A stretch of DNA of 64,000 nt. Origin: Pohlia nutans (taxonomy: Eukaryota; Streptophyta; Bryopsida; Bryales; Mniaceae). The stretch is from the NCBI GenBank assembly GCA_022496805.1, contig CM040085.1:50890234-50954233 (forward strand), in the 5' to 3' direction. Made by a program: the position numbers and the translations under genes. Position 1 is the stretch's first letter. Each line of letters opens with the position of its first letter. Positions 46,144 to 57,100 of this stretch are shown here, in pieces. The notes under the pieces are model-generated. The model did no database searches, was not told where the DNA came from, and saw only the letters and a list, made by a program, of their open reading frames with translations.

Positions 46144-49100
46144 CTACTTTTCAGCGAAAGGGTGGGTCAAGATCCCACTTTCAAGGACCAGTTTGACTTC
46201 GTTGAAGCTGAACGTTGGCGCGTGGATGAACATGTCAACCCAGGGATCGAGATGGCAGACCTTCAAGAAGATGAAGTACACATGCTTGCAATATGAGAAT
46301 TGGCGATTCCCACGGAACTTTGTCATTGTCTTCTTGAATGCTGGGCAGCTGCAACCTGGTAGAGAACTAATTGTGATCTGATACTGCTTCACATCTGGTG
46401 GCGTTCCCGAGTCTAGAGCGATGATGCAGCCATGGCCAGGGTGAGGAATCATTGTCACACCATGGAGTCGAGCTTTGAAGGACTCTGAAGAGCCCAAAGC
46501 CAGCCTTTGTTGCGGATTTGGACGACCAGCAGTTCGCTTGACGATCTTCCCTTCTCTTTTTCCAGGATACCTTTTTGCAGGTACGAGCACGGTGTCCAGA
46601 TTTGCAGGAGGCTTTGCTGTGGAAAACAACCTTCTTCGAGAGACATGCACTTTCTGCGGTAGTTGGAACCCAGCGGCTTCGAGGGCAAGGATCTCACTTT
46701 GTTTGAGGTTTGTTCCAAGCTTCATTGGCCAGACATCAGGAATGTTGGGCCTCTCTTGCTCCTTAGAGTACGGAACTACCTATTTCCGCCTTCTACCTTT
46801 GACACACCTTTCGATATCGTCCGAGCAGAAGAAAAATTCTGAAGACTCTTGTACGTTCTTCCTAGTGTTGTGCCATAGACCGGTGTACGTAGGGACGGGG
46901 GTGGGTTTCGCACCCCTCACAATTCTCTCTAGACACTTCTTCTTTGTAACAGCTCTTTGGGCCCAACAGCACTTAGCTAAAGTCTTTGGCAACCGAGCAA
47001 TGTGCCACTCCTTCACGTCAACTCTGGTCTCTTCAACACTAGACACGTGACGAACCCGTCCTTGGCTACGGGGAGAAGGAACTGCGTCGTCGGCTTGTGC
47101 TGAAGAAAGTGCAACTTCGAGGACGTTGGATTCATCCTCCTCAGAAATTACTGGCATGTAAGCGGTGCATACCTTGGTTTTCCTGCCATAGCCACGAGGA
47201 TGCGAGAAGTTTACCTTATCGGGTCTGTGTGACTCATCATCAGCTCCAAGTGGCAAATCCACCCTGCGCTTCATGGAGCCAAACACTTCCTCTCCAGCCA
47301 TGTGAGGATCACGTGTACAGAACTCGTCCGCCCCAGGCATGTCGAGCATGGGGTCCTTGAGGACCTTGGGGTCACCCGTTTTCTGAGCCCTAAGCTTCAG
47401 CTCTTGTTTGCTTGGTCCAGTCCCCACTACATCGCCCTTCAAATACTGGTAGTAATTGACGACTTGCAGAAAAGCCCGGATGTAGTCATCCATTGTAGCA
47501 ACATAAAGATCACCTCCGTTGTTCCCGGACGCTTGATGCCACTTGTTGTGGACAGTCTTTGCAAGATTGCACGACGGCATCTCTGCAAGTTCGTCCTCTG
47601 AGAACATCTGAAGAAGTCATGTGAAGAGAAGTTAGCCAAAATTGGTGGTCGGGTCCGACTCATGAGTAGACTGTAATGGCATGGAGCATGCAACAAAGGA
47701 CGTGTGTACTCACCCCGACCAAAAATCCTCCCCATTGGCGATAACGAAAGTGCCAAAATGCCAGCCACAACTCAAGTTTGCTCAAGGCTGACTCGGTCAC
47801 AGCCCCGGCGGATGCCCACCATGTTTTAAGTCCTTGATACAATCTCTCAACCTCGGCCATTATTTGAGCCTTCCTGTATTGATGACACATTTGCTTGTGT
47901 TGGTCCCACAGATCTTCAGCGATGTATTTCTCAGTATGCTTCACCATGGACTGGGTCCAGTGAAATTGACAAGTCCTCTCACGATCGTCCATACGTTCCT
48001 CCTTGTTGCCGGACCCATAGACAACCCGGACGGCGTTCCAATTGGCCTGGGCACTGTCTGCCATGAAGCCTTTGAAGTTAGGCATGTCAATACCATGTCA
48101 TTTCATCACGGCGTTGAGATTCTTCCAGAAGACCATTTGGGCTTCAATGTCCTCCGACTGCATGTCGCAACAAGCAATAATCATGACACGGCAATAAGTG
48201 GAGTCATAGACATGGCAAGCCATCGTTGTCCACTGCTTGACTCGTTTTACATGATCAAACATCAACCAGGCATTCTCAAGATCACCATTGGGTTGCATCC
48301 GCTTCACTAGGTCCACCCCACTGCCGGGGCCCACTTCAGACATCTTGAAGACGTACACCTTGTCCAGCTCAGAACCTTGGCCAGGGAACATGTTCATTTG
48401 AACAAAAGCCCACTTGCTAAGGCCTCGCAACCTAGTGATGCTGTCCATGACACCGTACCTCCTCAAGTACCTGAAGGTAATAACCTTATTTCGAATATTT
48501 GTTGAAGCCATGTCTTTGCATCAATCCAGCACCAGAACTAGTTCCTCAAAGCTCAACGTCTTGGGCGGTTCGTCCTCGGACCTCAACAAGTAGCCTCCGA
48601 TGAGAGTCTTGCTTGCCTCTAATACCACTGCACTCTTTGTCGCTTGCGGAGTCTTCTCAACCTGATCTCCAATTAGACTACTGATTTTGACTTTGGTGTC
48701 CCTATAGTCACCAACCTTAACAAGATACTCGTGATATCCTAGGTGGATACAAACACGAGTTTTGTTACGCTTGCCGGACACATAGTAGATCTTTGCTCCA
48801 CAAGTGGCAAGACAGGAGGGCGGTTCCTTACACACCTTGCACACCACGGTCGAACCTCTAGGAGGACCCTGGCCCACAACAAATGCTTGCAATGTGAATC
48901 CATCAAACTCAGTCTCGTTCACTTCATAGACGCGATGTTCACGTCTAAGGTAGTCGCACTCCTTGTTCTCACATCGCAGGTGCCCTACACAGCTGGAGGA
49001 TCGAAATGAGAGACCCATGTCATTAGTAATGTTGGTTGTGATGGTCTTGGTCCATACATGGCCATCGTAACGCTTATCCATTCCTTGCATAGACTTTGCG

Positions 49101-49909
49101 TGCGAACGAGAGGCGGATGCTTCAGCAAGAGGCAACTCAAACATGACGTCACCGTTGAACGTTGAGGGCAAATACGTGACTCTCTCATGTCTAATGGAAC
49201 TATAATCGATCTTCTTCAGGACGTTCTTCTTCCCTGGCATGAGGGGAAGTTTCTTCAGACATGTAACGACACTATCGCACTCATTAGAACTCGGTGGTGG
49301 GGAAGAACGAGAATCTGGAAACACTACTACGGGGGACTTCGACTGTACGGGAAGGTTGGACGAGGGAGAGACAAAACGAGTGGTTTTTGGAGGACTACTG
49401 TCTTCATTTGATGAGAGGGTAATGATGGGATTGATAGTTCCCGTCTCGACCTCAATATTTTCAAGATGAGGAGTCTCTAACCCAGGCTCGACCTTGACCG
49501 TTACATTGGAAGGAAGGGGGTTCTGAACGGTGCAAGTTGAGGAACGAGAAGGGGTTAGGATTTCTGTAGATGCAGCCATTTGTGAATCCGTCAATCCATA
49601 GACTCTATACCTTCCTGGAGCGAGCCTCCAACTTCTACAATTACTCTCGTCAGAAATTGATAACTGACCAACTGTATGACTCAGCTCAGACGTGAGGTAA
49701 TCAAAAATCTCTTCCTCAACACTAATACTGTCTTCCTGGAAATTAAACCGAAGACTCAAACGCTGACACGACACTGAAGCATATTCTTCCTGATCTACAA
49801 GAAATGTGAGTGGGAGACCCAAGCCATGAGCTCGGAGCACGACCATATCTGGCGCACCAAGTAGGGCTAGAAGAGGCATGATGAGAGTTGAGAGCGCGCA
49901 ACTAGACAA
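46144..49909 (-). pseudogene. MULE-like transposase with SWIM zinc finger, copy 1
   Basis: A nearly full-length minus-strand gene of about 1,219 codons plus a 106-bp intron (47713-47608, GTGAGT...TTCTTCAG, phase 0). Order: an N-terminal domain with APGRYRVYGL; a Ser/Pro-rich linker; a Cys-rich segment (CVGHLRCENKECDYLRREH, CKVCKEPPSC); an RNase H-like core with TTMACHVYDSTY and IACCDMQSEDIEAQ, then FKGFMADSAQANWNAV and ERTCQFHWTQSMVKH, typical of Mutator-like transposases; and a C-terminal SWIM finger, CSCPAF...YCKHVYFIFLKV (CxC...CxH). Stops interrupt it at 48521-48523 (TGA), 48098-48100 (TGA) and 46780-46782 (TAG). At the last position copy 2 has Trp, so TGG became TAG. There are no frameshifts. 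Confidence 0.8.
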
Positions 49910-51752
49910 GGCTGATGGTAATTTGATAGTAGTGAGGTGACAATGGGTGAAGGGATCCTTCTATTGGATCCAAGTTCTGACGAATGGAAGCATTGTCAAC
50001 AAGGAATTGGCGGCATTCCAAAATTATTGGAGCAGCCGTAAAATTAATGGGCAACGGTCACTGTTGAACTGGCATGGCAGAAGTAGATAGATCTTAGCCG
50101 AAATGTGAATGACGAGATTAACAATAGCCCAAGATTAGAACTTAATAATTACATGGCGCCAAGTTGTGCGACCATTGAAGGATTGTGACTGGCATGCATA
50201 AGAAGATGGGAAGAAATCGGAATTCTCAAAATGTGAGTGCAAGTGGTAGCTAGTGAAAGAGGGAGCTTCTCAGATGCATAACGTCTCACCATGTGAAGGT
50301 GCGACACCTTCAATTGCTAAGACGAGGAAAAGGGGAAAGCTCCTATTCTCAAGTTCAAGCGGTCTAGGATGAGAAATGCAGAGAGTAGGAATAGACGTTA
50401 TGCTAACTTGAGGGGCACCATCAAGACATTAACATCCAAATTCGCCAAACTTCCAGTGGAGACCGTGCATCGCCCTTCAGTAGAGCACGAAGACAATATA
50501 CCATCTCTGTCCAATTGTCAGACAAAGGTGCAGCTCTCGGTGGACTTTAGTGTTCCTCACGACAGTCGGGTACACTCTTTCACCACCCTATTTCTTGTAT
50601 CCAACACTTATTTTCTTTAGGACATCAAAACTTCCGATTGGAATTTTCCCAATTTTGTAGTGTTTGAGTCCGCGGGCAAGGGGCACCGTCAGCGGGAATG
50701 GGGAAGTGTCCTAAACTTTCAAAGGCCTCGGGGCAGCGTTTAGGGCAAGGGGCTGCGGCCATGGGGCAGCGTATGCGGGCAAGGGGCAGCGGCCATGGGG
50801 CAGCGTCCTCGGGCAATGGGCATCATTAAAAAAAAGAGCGGCTGCCCTGAACCCTAAACGCTTAGGCAGCCTCCAGACGCCCTCATCTTCATCTTCCTGA
50901 TCTGTATCCAGGCCCTTGCACCCGCACCCCAGAGCTCGTGGGCGCCGGAGCTCGTGGTCGCCAACTGCTCCAACCTCGTGCGCTCTCCTTCCCTTTTCCA
51001 ACAGGTACGTGTTCATTGTGTTTGTGGTACTTGTCCATTAATTGTTGCTCACGTCACTCGCATGCTCCGACCTCTCCTCACACAGTTGCCTTCCTTTTGC
51101 TTGCCAGGTGCTCGCATTCTCAACTCCTGCATTCCAGGTGCTGATCTTCCCATGTGCATGTTCGTACGCTCCAGTGCTCCTATTCTCATTTGTTTGGTCG
51201 TCCTCTAAGGTACTCGTAATTTCCATTGTATGCTTGTGTGCTTGAAATGCTTGTGTGCTTGATGTGCTTGAAATGCTTGTGTGCTTGACGTGGTGCAGGA
51301 TTCGGACGCCCAGGTGCTGCCACCATCTGTGAGCTCTCCATCGACCTTCACCAACCCTGGTTCGCATTTCCCTCGGTCTCCCTTGATCTTCATCAACCCT
51401 AGCTGTCAGGTTAGGTTTAATTTTGTGCTCCCCTCTGACATTGAATGAGTTGTGTGCATTCTATACTCAGATCTTGCAAGGTGATCTAGTTTGCGTGATC
51501 CAGTGTGCTTGAATTGTGATCCAGTGTGATCCAGTGTGCTTGAATTGTGATCCAAGGTGATCCAGTGTGCTTGGCAGTACTGTACTTGAGAGAGTTGCGA
51601 GTGAAAGATTAAGTCCCATGAATCACAAGAACTCAAGAAGCTCGATAGACGTCATAGTGATAGCAAGTCCGCATGTGCTAATGATTTCAAGTGTCTTTGG
51701 CGTGTTCTAAAACGTGGTGGGATTGGGTCAAAATTCAATCCAGTTTGTTGAG
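49910..51752. other. 5' flank of MULE copy 1 and presumed upstream region of ParB-like gene
   Basis: No domain-bearing frame was found. Features: a GC-rich stretch (50650-51000) with GGGGCAGCGGCCATGGGGCA-like tandem units at about 50720-50820; CTTGTGTGCTTGAAATG-like repeats at 51230-51295; and TGATCCAGTGTGCTTGAATTG units at 51495-51570. A GC-rich, pyrimidine-bearing stretch just upstream of the ParB-like ORF could be its promoter and leader, but no start site can be fixed. Confidence 0.35.
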
Positions 51753-52807
51753 ATGAGGAGTGCCAATGCTGCCGGGGTGAACAAGACTAGAGGACTCACA
51801 TTGAGCACCACAGTTGGAGAGTCCCAAAGTCGAGGGACCAGTGTCCAAAACACGATGGATGTTGACGTAGTGTAAGCAACGCCCAATGTTGGTGGAGACG
51901 CAACGTGTGTGAGCGAGAGCCGCCAGCTCGTTATAGGCTGCGAGTCGAGTGATAGTGGGGACTCCGAGTCAGATGAAAGAACTGACGGTTGTGGAGACGG
52001 TGATGGAGCGAGTGGTGGAGCTGGTGATGGAGGCAGTTCTGTAGTTCCCATTGGAGGCGGCTCTTCAGCTTTTGATGCTCACGGCTTTGCAGCTCGTGAC
52101 GAGAATGGCACAACTTCGAATGTTGTGACGGCAATGACGAGTGGTGCGGGTACAGGGGAAGGCGTCACGAAGAGTTCAAGTTCGCGTCTCGAGAATCGAA
52201 GTGGTGAAGTTGGCAAAGGTTTAGAGTCACTGCCCCCCTTGGAGCGAGCGCGCAGACAAGTCATCGGCTTGACCAAGGCAGGAGACAATGTTCATGCCGG
52301 ACTAATTCATGGAAACTTGAATGAGCTTATAGAGAAAATGAGAAAAAAACCCTTCTCTAAGGCTGTCCTCAAAATTCCACTCTGTCGAATGATTCACATG
52401 CCAATGGTAAGACTCTCGCTTCGTTGTGATGTAGTGAAGCTGATGGGAGCATTTCGCTACGGGTACAAGTCCAATTCGGCTGCCATGTACGTGTCTTTGA
52501 CCAACGATGAGGGTGAGAATAGGCTGGTAAGTCAAGAAGCCATGGACCAGTGGAACCCATGCTGGCTCGTAGAGAACAAAGCATTTGAACAGAGGCTAAA
52601 ATCCGATCCTGACCTCGAGTGCTTAAGTGGCTCAATGTTCTTTGTGTACGATGGAAACCATAGACTTTTGGCGTGGAAGGAAGTGATCGAGACTCTTCAT
52701 GCCGATGATCAGCAATGGTATTCAAAGAATGGAAATCCTGAGTGCGTTGTACTCGATACAGCTGGAGGCCGTGGAGATATTCTGAGTGCCATGCACAACA
52801 TAAACTC
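51753..52807 (+). CDS. ParB/Srx-like domain, exon 1 of ParB-methylase gene
   Basis: The frame opens at ATG 51753 but meets a TAA at 51873-51875. It then stays open to 52807, where a splice donor (GTAAGC) follows. After the TAA comes an acidic/Gly/Ser-rich region (SSDSGDSESDE, GDGDGASGGAGDGGSS). The globular part reads KKPFSKAVLKIPLCRM, LSLRCDVVKLMGAFRYGY and MFFVYDGNHRLLAWKEVIET. The DGNHRLLA block (about codon 300) matches the Gly-x-His-Arg-x-x-Ala signature of the ParB/sulfiredoxin superfamily. In bacteria and phages such domains bind DNA or hydrolyse CTP and are often fused to DNA methylases; the downstream exons here supply exactly that. If the TAA is real, translation must start later or the copy is dead. 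Confidence 0.68.
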
Positions 52808-53023
52808 GTAAGCCACGAAACTCCTTGGATGATTACAATGAGGTGCTTGAATAATGTTGAATTTGTTGACTATTGGAACTTGGATTGAGGTCACTTGAAA
52901 TGGCAAATGTGCAGTTCTAACCAAACTGCTCATGTGAAGACTAGTTTGGTACACATTCTTCACCGAATGCAGAAGTATGGATCATATGACTTAGAATACT
53001 ATAAGCCGATGCTTATAACAGAG
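52808..53023 (+). other. Left part of intron 1 of the ParB-methylase gene
   Basis: Starts with GTAAGCCACG. The copia element is inserted at its far end. With the element removed, the intron is about 210 bp and ends TTATAACAG immediately before exon 2. Confidence 0.6.
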
Positions 53024-53281
53024 TATTGAGGTAATTGATGCAACGTAGTATTGCTAGAAGCCAAAGACGTACGGGTGCTAAATAATGGTGTGTGGGAGGA
53101 GGGGTTAGGCATGGGCTGATCTCTAGAGTGTCCTTGTGATGAGTTATCCCATATGGTTTGTCCATGGTGACCTCCTAGTGTACACTACTTAAGGTGGAAG
53201 GCCTTTGAGTAAAGATTATCTCTTTCTACGCATTCCTTGTGTTTGTGTGTGTGCCTTGTGCAATCTTCTCTACCTTCAATA
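53024..53281 (+). repeat. Copia 5' LTR
   Basis: 258 bp, TATTGA...TCAATA, a perfect 6-bp terminal inverted repeat that replaces the usual TG...CA. It contains CTACTTAAGGTGGAAGG near 53190, a possible promoter or start region; no clear TATA box was identified. Confidence 0.95.
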
Positions 53282-53295
53282 GGTTATGGGCCCAC
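53282..53295 (+). promoter_or_regulatory. Primer-binding site, initiator tRNA-Met anticodon arm
   Basis: GGTTATGGGCCCAC directly follows the 5' LTR. It is complementary to GUGGGCCCAUAACC of plant initiator tRNA-Met (anticodon stem-loop with CAU), not to the tRNA 3' end. Drosophila copia uses the same internal 'half-tRNA' priming. Confidence 0.85.
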
Positions 53296-54103
53296 TCATG
53301 TGTGTTTCATGAGTATTAGATTGCATTTGTGCAAGTATTTTGAGGTCGGTGCGCAACGGGCGGTTTTGGAGCATTGTTGGAGGTTTTGGAGCTTGTTGAA
53401 GCGTTGGTGTTTCTTGGAGGTGTGCATGGGCTGAAGTTACATGTTGGAGCACTCTCTTTGGTCAATTTCTTCCCTTGATCTCCTTCTTTTCTTTCTTCTA
53501 TCTCTTCGTTGCGAGTGGAACTTCGTTTGGTTCAATTGTGAGCATTTGAGTAAATGCAAGTGATTTGTGAGGTGTGAAGACTCTCGTGGAGGGTCTACCA
53601 TCTGATCCTAGTGATTAGGCACTTGCTTTGAGGTGTTGCATGTGTTTCATGCTCTTGGGGTGCTCAAATTTTCATTTGGAGCTAGTTTGTGCACAAAGGT
53701 GCGGTTTTGAGCAATTTCAATGCGATTGGGGTTTTGAGGGACTTGTGTGAGTTCATGTGCATTGAGTGAGTGCTCTTGAAGGACACAAAGGTGTCATTGA
53801 CGTGCATTGAGTGTTTGGGGACACTAAGGCGTCGTATTGAAGCATTTGGAGTTGTTTTGAGCTCCATTGAGTGATTTGAGGGGTTTTTGGTGAGCCTCTT
53901 TGCATTTTTGGGTGAGGGTTCTCACATTTGAGTGTTGGGAGGCGTGTGTGGAGCACAAAAGTGCTGATCTAGTGTTTGGGGTTGTTTTAAACCCATTGGG
54001 TGCACAAAGGTGCAATATCAAAGCAAAAAAAATCACAAAAACAAAGTTGTGTGTTTGAGTTTGAGGTTTCATTTGTGTGGGGAGGCATACGTAAGTGAGG
54101 ATC
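53296..54103 (+). other. Copia untranslated leader
   Basis: About 0.8 kb between PBS and gag. It is G/T-rich with repeated GTGCACAAAGGTGC-like segments (about 53690 and 54000) and no long frame. It presumably holds packaging signals and a splice or translation leader, by analogy with other copia elements. Confidence 0.6.
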
Positions 54104-57100
54104 ATGGCATCTTTTGAGGGTGAGGGTCCCAAGGTCGTGGACAAGTTCGATGGGGTGAATTTCCACTTGTGGAAGTTCAAAATGGAGATGGTGATGGCCG
54201 AGAAGGAGTTGTGGGAGATTGTCGAGGGTAGTGAGGAACCTCCTTTCTCTTCTACGGATCCTAGGATCATGCAAGCGTACACGAGGAGGGAGAAGAAGGC
54301 ATTTGCCATTTTGGCACTCAACCTCGCGGATTCGCAACTTGCGCACATTCGTTCGTGCAAGACACCCGCGGAAGCATGGTCCAAGCTTTGCAACATTCAC
54401 GAAGCGAAAACATTGGCCAACATTTTGTTTTTGAGGCGCAAGTTCTTCACCATCAAGATGGGCGAAGAAGATGACATGTTGGCGTACATCAACAAGGTGA
54501 AAGCTCTCGCGGATCAACTCAACGGTTGCGACGTGTCGGTTACGGATGGTGACATCGTGATGACACTTTTGGAGAGCCTTCCATCATCATACGAGTACCT
54601 CATCGTGGCGATGGAGTCAAGACCCATTACGGAGCTCACATTGGACTATGTGACCTCACGGTTGTTGCACGAGCTTTCGCGGCGAAAGGAGAACGAGTCT
54701 CGAGAAGATGGAGCGGCACTCGTGGCGAAGCAATTCAAGAATGGAGGCGGTGGGAGCTCAAGCGACAAGGTGTGCTTCTATTGTGGTAAGAAGGGCCACA
54801 TTGCCAAATTTTGCTTCAAACGCAAGAGGGATGAGAAAGGGGAGAGTGCAAACAACACTAAAACTCGTGACGATGATGAGTACGCATTTACGGCTAGATA
54901 TGAGGCAAGCATGAGCGATGGCATCGAGGGTGATGCAAGCATGAGTGATGGTATCGAGGGTGATGCAAGCATGAGTGATTGGATTGAGGTTGGTGATGAG
55001 TATGCAAACATGGCAAGCAATGTATCGTGCAATGGTAGTACGAGTGATTGGATTGTTGATTCGGGGGCTACAAGCCACATGTCACCACATAAAACTTGTT
55101 TTCATTCGTATGCTCTCATTAATCCAAGGAGAGTGATTTTGGGAGATGATACGGTGCTTGAGGCCGTTGGCAAGGGCCAAATTGTTGTAGACACCGAGGT
55201 GAGGGGTCGTGTGAAGACAATCACTATCCAAGATGTCCTCCACGTTCCCAAACTAACGGCAAATTTACTATCGGTGAGGCAACTAGTGGCAAAGCACTTG
55301 AGAGTAGAGTTTAGTGATAAGGGGTGTTATGTGTTGTCACCGAGTCGAGATGAGGTGGCCATCATTGAAGAACACGAGGGCTTGTACCACATCAAGTTCT
55401 CCAAGGTGCATTCGAAGGAATCGGCGGCGTTGGCGCATTCAAACTTGAAGGACGACAAGTTGGCGTTGTGGCATCGTCGACTTGGCCATTTGAACATCAA
55501 GAGTGTGAAGACACTACGCGGCATGGTAAGCGGTATGGACCTTCATCAATTGAAAGTGGATGCTTCTACATTCACGTGTGAAGGTTGCATTGAAGGCAAG
55601 CAACAACGGTTGCCATTTGCGGGTGAAGGGGCGACACGGGCCACAAAAGTTTTGGAGATCGTGCATTCGGATGTGTGTGGCCCCATGAAGACCACATCGA
55701 TGGGAGGTTGCAAGTACTTTGTGACCTTCATCGATGATTTTTCAAGGAAGATATGGCTCTACCCTATCAAAGCCAAGAGTGAGTGCTTTGAGAAGTTCAA
55801 GGAGTTCAAGACATTGGTGGAGAACCAATCCGAGTTGAAGATCAAGGTGTTTCGGTCGGACAATGGCGGCGAGTACATGTCCAAGAAATTTGACGAGCTT
55901 TTGAAGAATGAAGGCATCGCACGCCAAACTTGGGCCCCGTACACGCCTCAACAAAATGGAGTTGCGGAGCGCGCAAATCGCACCATTGTAGAGATGGCGA
56001 GGAGCATGTTGCACGCTCAAAACTTGAAGTTGGACCTTTGGGCGGAAGCGGTGGTGAATGCGGTATACACACGCAATCGGTGTCCAACAAGCGCGGTTGA
56101 AGGCATGACGCCGGAGCAAGCGTGGAGTGGGAGGCAACCATGTGTTGCACACATGCGCATCTTCGGATGCATTGCATATGCGAAGGTTCCCGACGAACGG
56201 AGGACGAAACTCGAGGCTAAGGCCTTGAAATGTGTGTTTCTTGGGTATTGTGAAGGTACCAAGGCGTATAGACTCATGTCGGTGGACACGAGGAAGATCA
56301 TTCGGTCACGTGATGTGACATTTTGTGAGGAGTCTACGATGGAGGCTCCTTTGGAGGTTGGTCCAAGTGGGAGTAGTGGAGACGTTTTGGTGGACACACC
56401 CTCCAAGTCTCCTAGTGTTGTTGATGTAGGTGATGATGACGGTGATGACGAAGCTGGCGACACGGAGGTTGTTGAAGCGCCATCGAGCTCAAAGGCCAAG
56501 AATGGCGCAAAGGGCACGCAAGAGGAGCAAGTTTCTTCAAGCGAGCGGCGGTACCCCGAGAGATCGCGCAAGCCACCTGGAGAATGGTGGAAGAACCACA
56601 TCTTCCCTCAAGTGGAGGACGAGCATGCGAATGTGGCATTATCGGATGGTCCATTGACCATTCGAGAAGCCATGCAAGGTGAGGATGCGGTCAAGTGGGA
56701 GCGCGCCATGCAAGAGGAGTACGACTCTCTAATTGCTAACGGTACGTGGCAATTAACTCCCATTCCAAAGGATCGCAACCCCATTGGTTGCAAATGGGTG
56801 TTTCGGACAAAGAGGGATGTTTCGGGTATTGTTGTGCGTCACAAGGCAAGATTAGTAGCCAAGGGGTTCGCGCAAGTGCATGGGGTGGACTTTCACGAGA
56901 CATTTGCTCCCGTGGCCAAGTTCACCACCATTCGATGCATTCTTGCCATTGGAGCGGCCTTGGACTTGGAGATGCATCAAATGGATGTGAAGACCGCATT
57001 TTTGAATGGCGATTTAGAGGAGGACATCTACATGGTGCAACCTGAGGGGTTTGTGCAACAAGGTAATGAGCACCTTGTTTGTAAGTTGCAAAAATCATTG

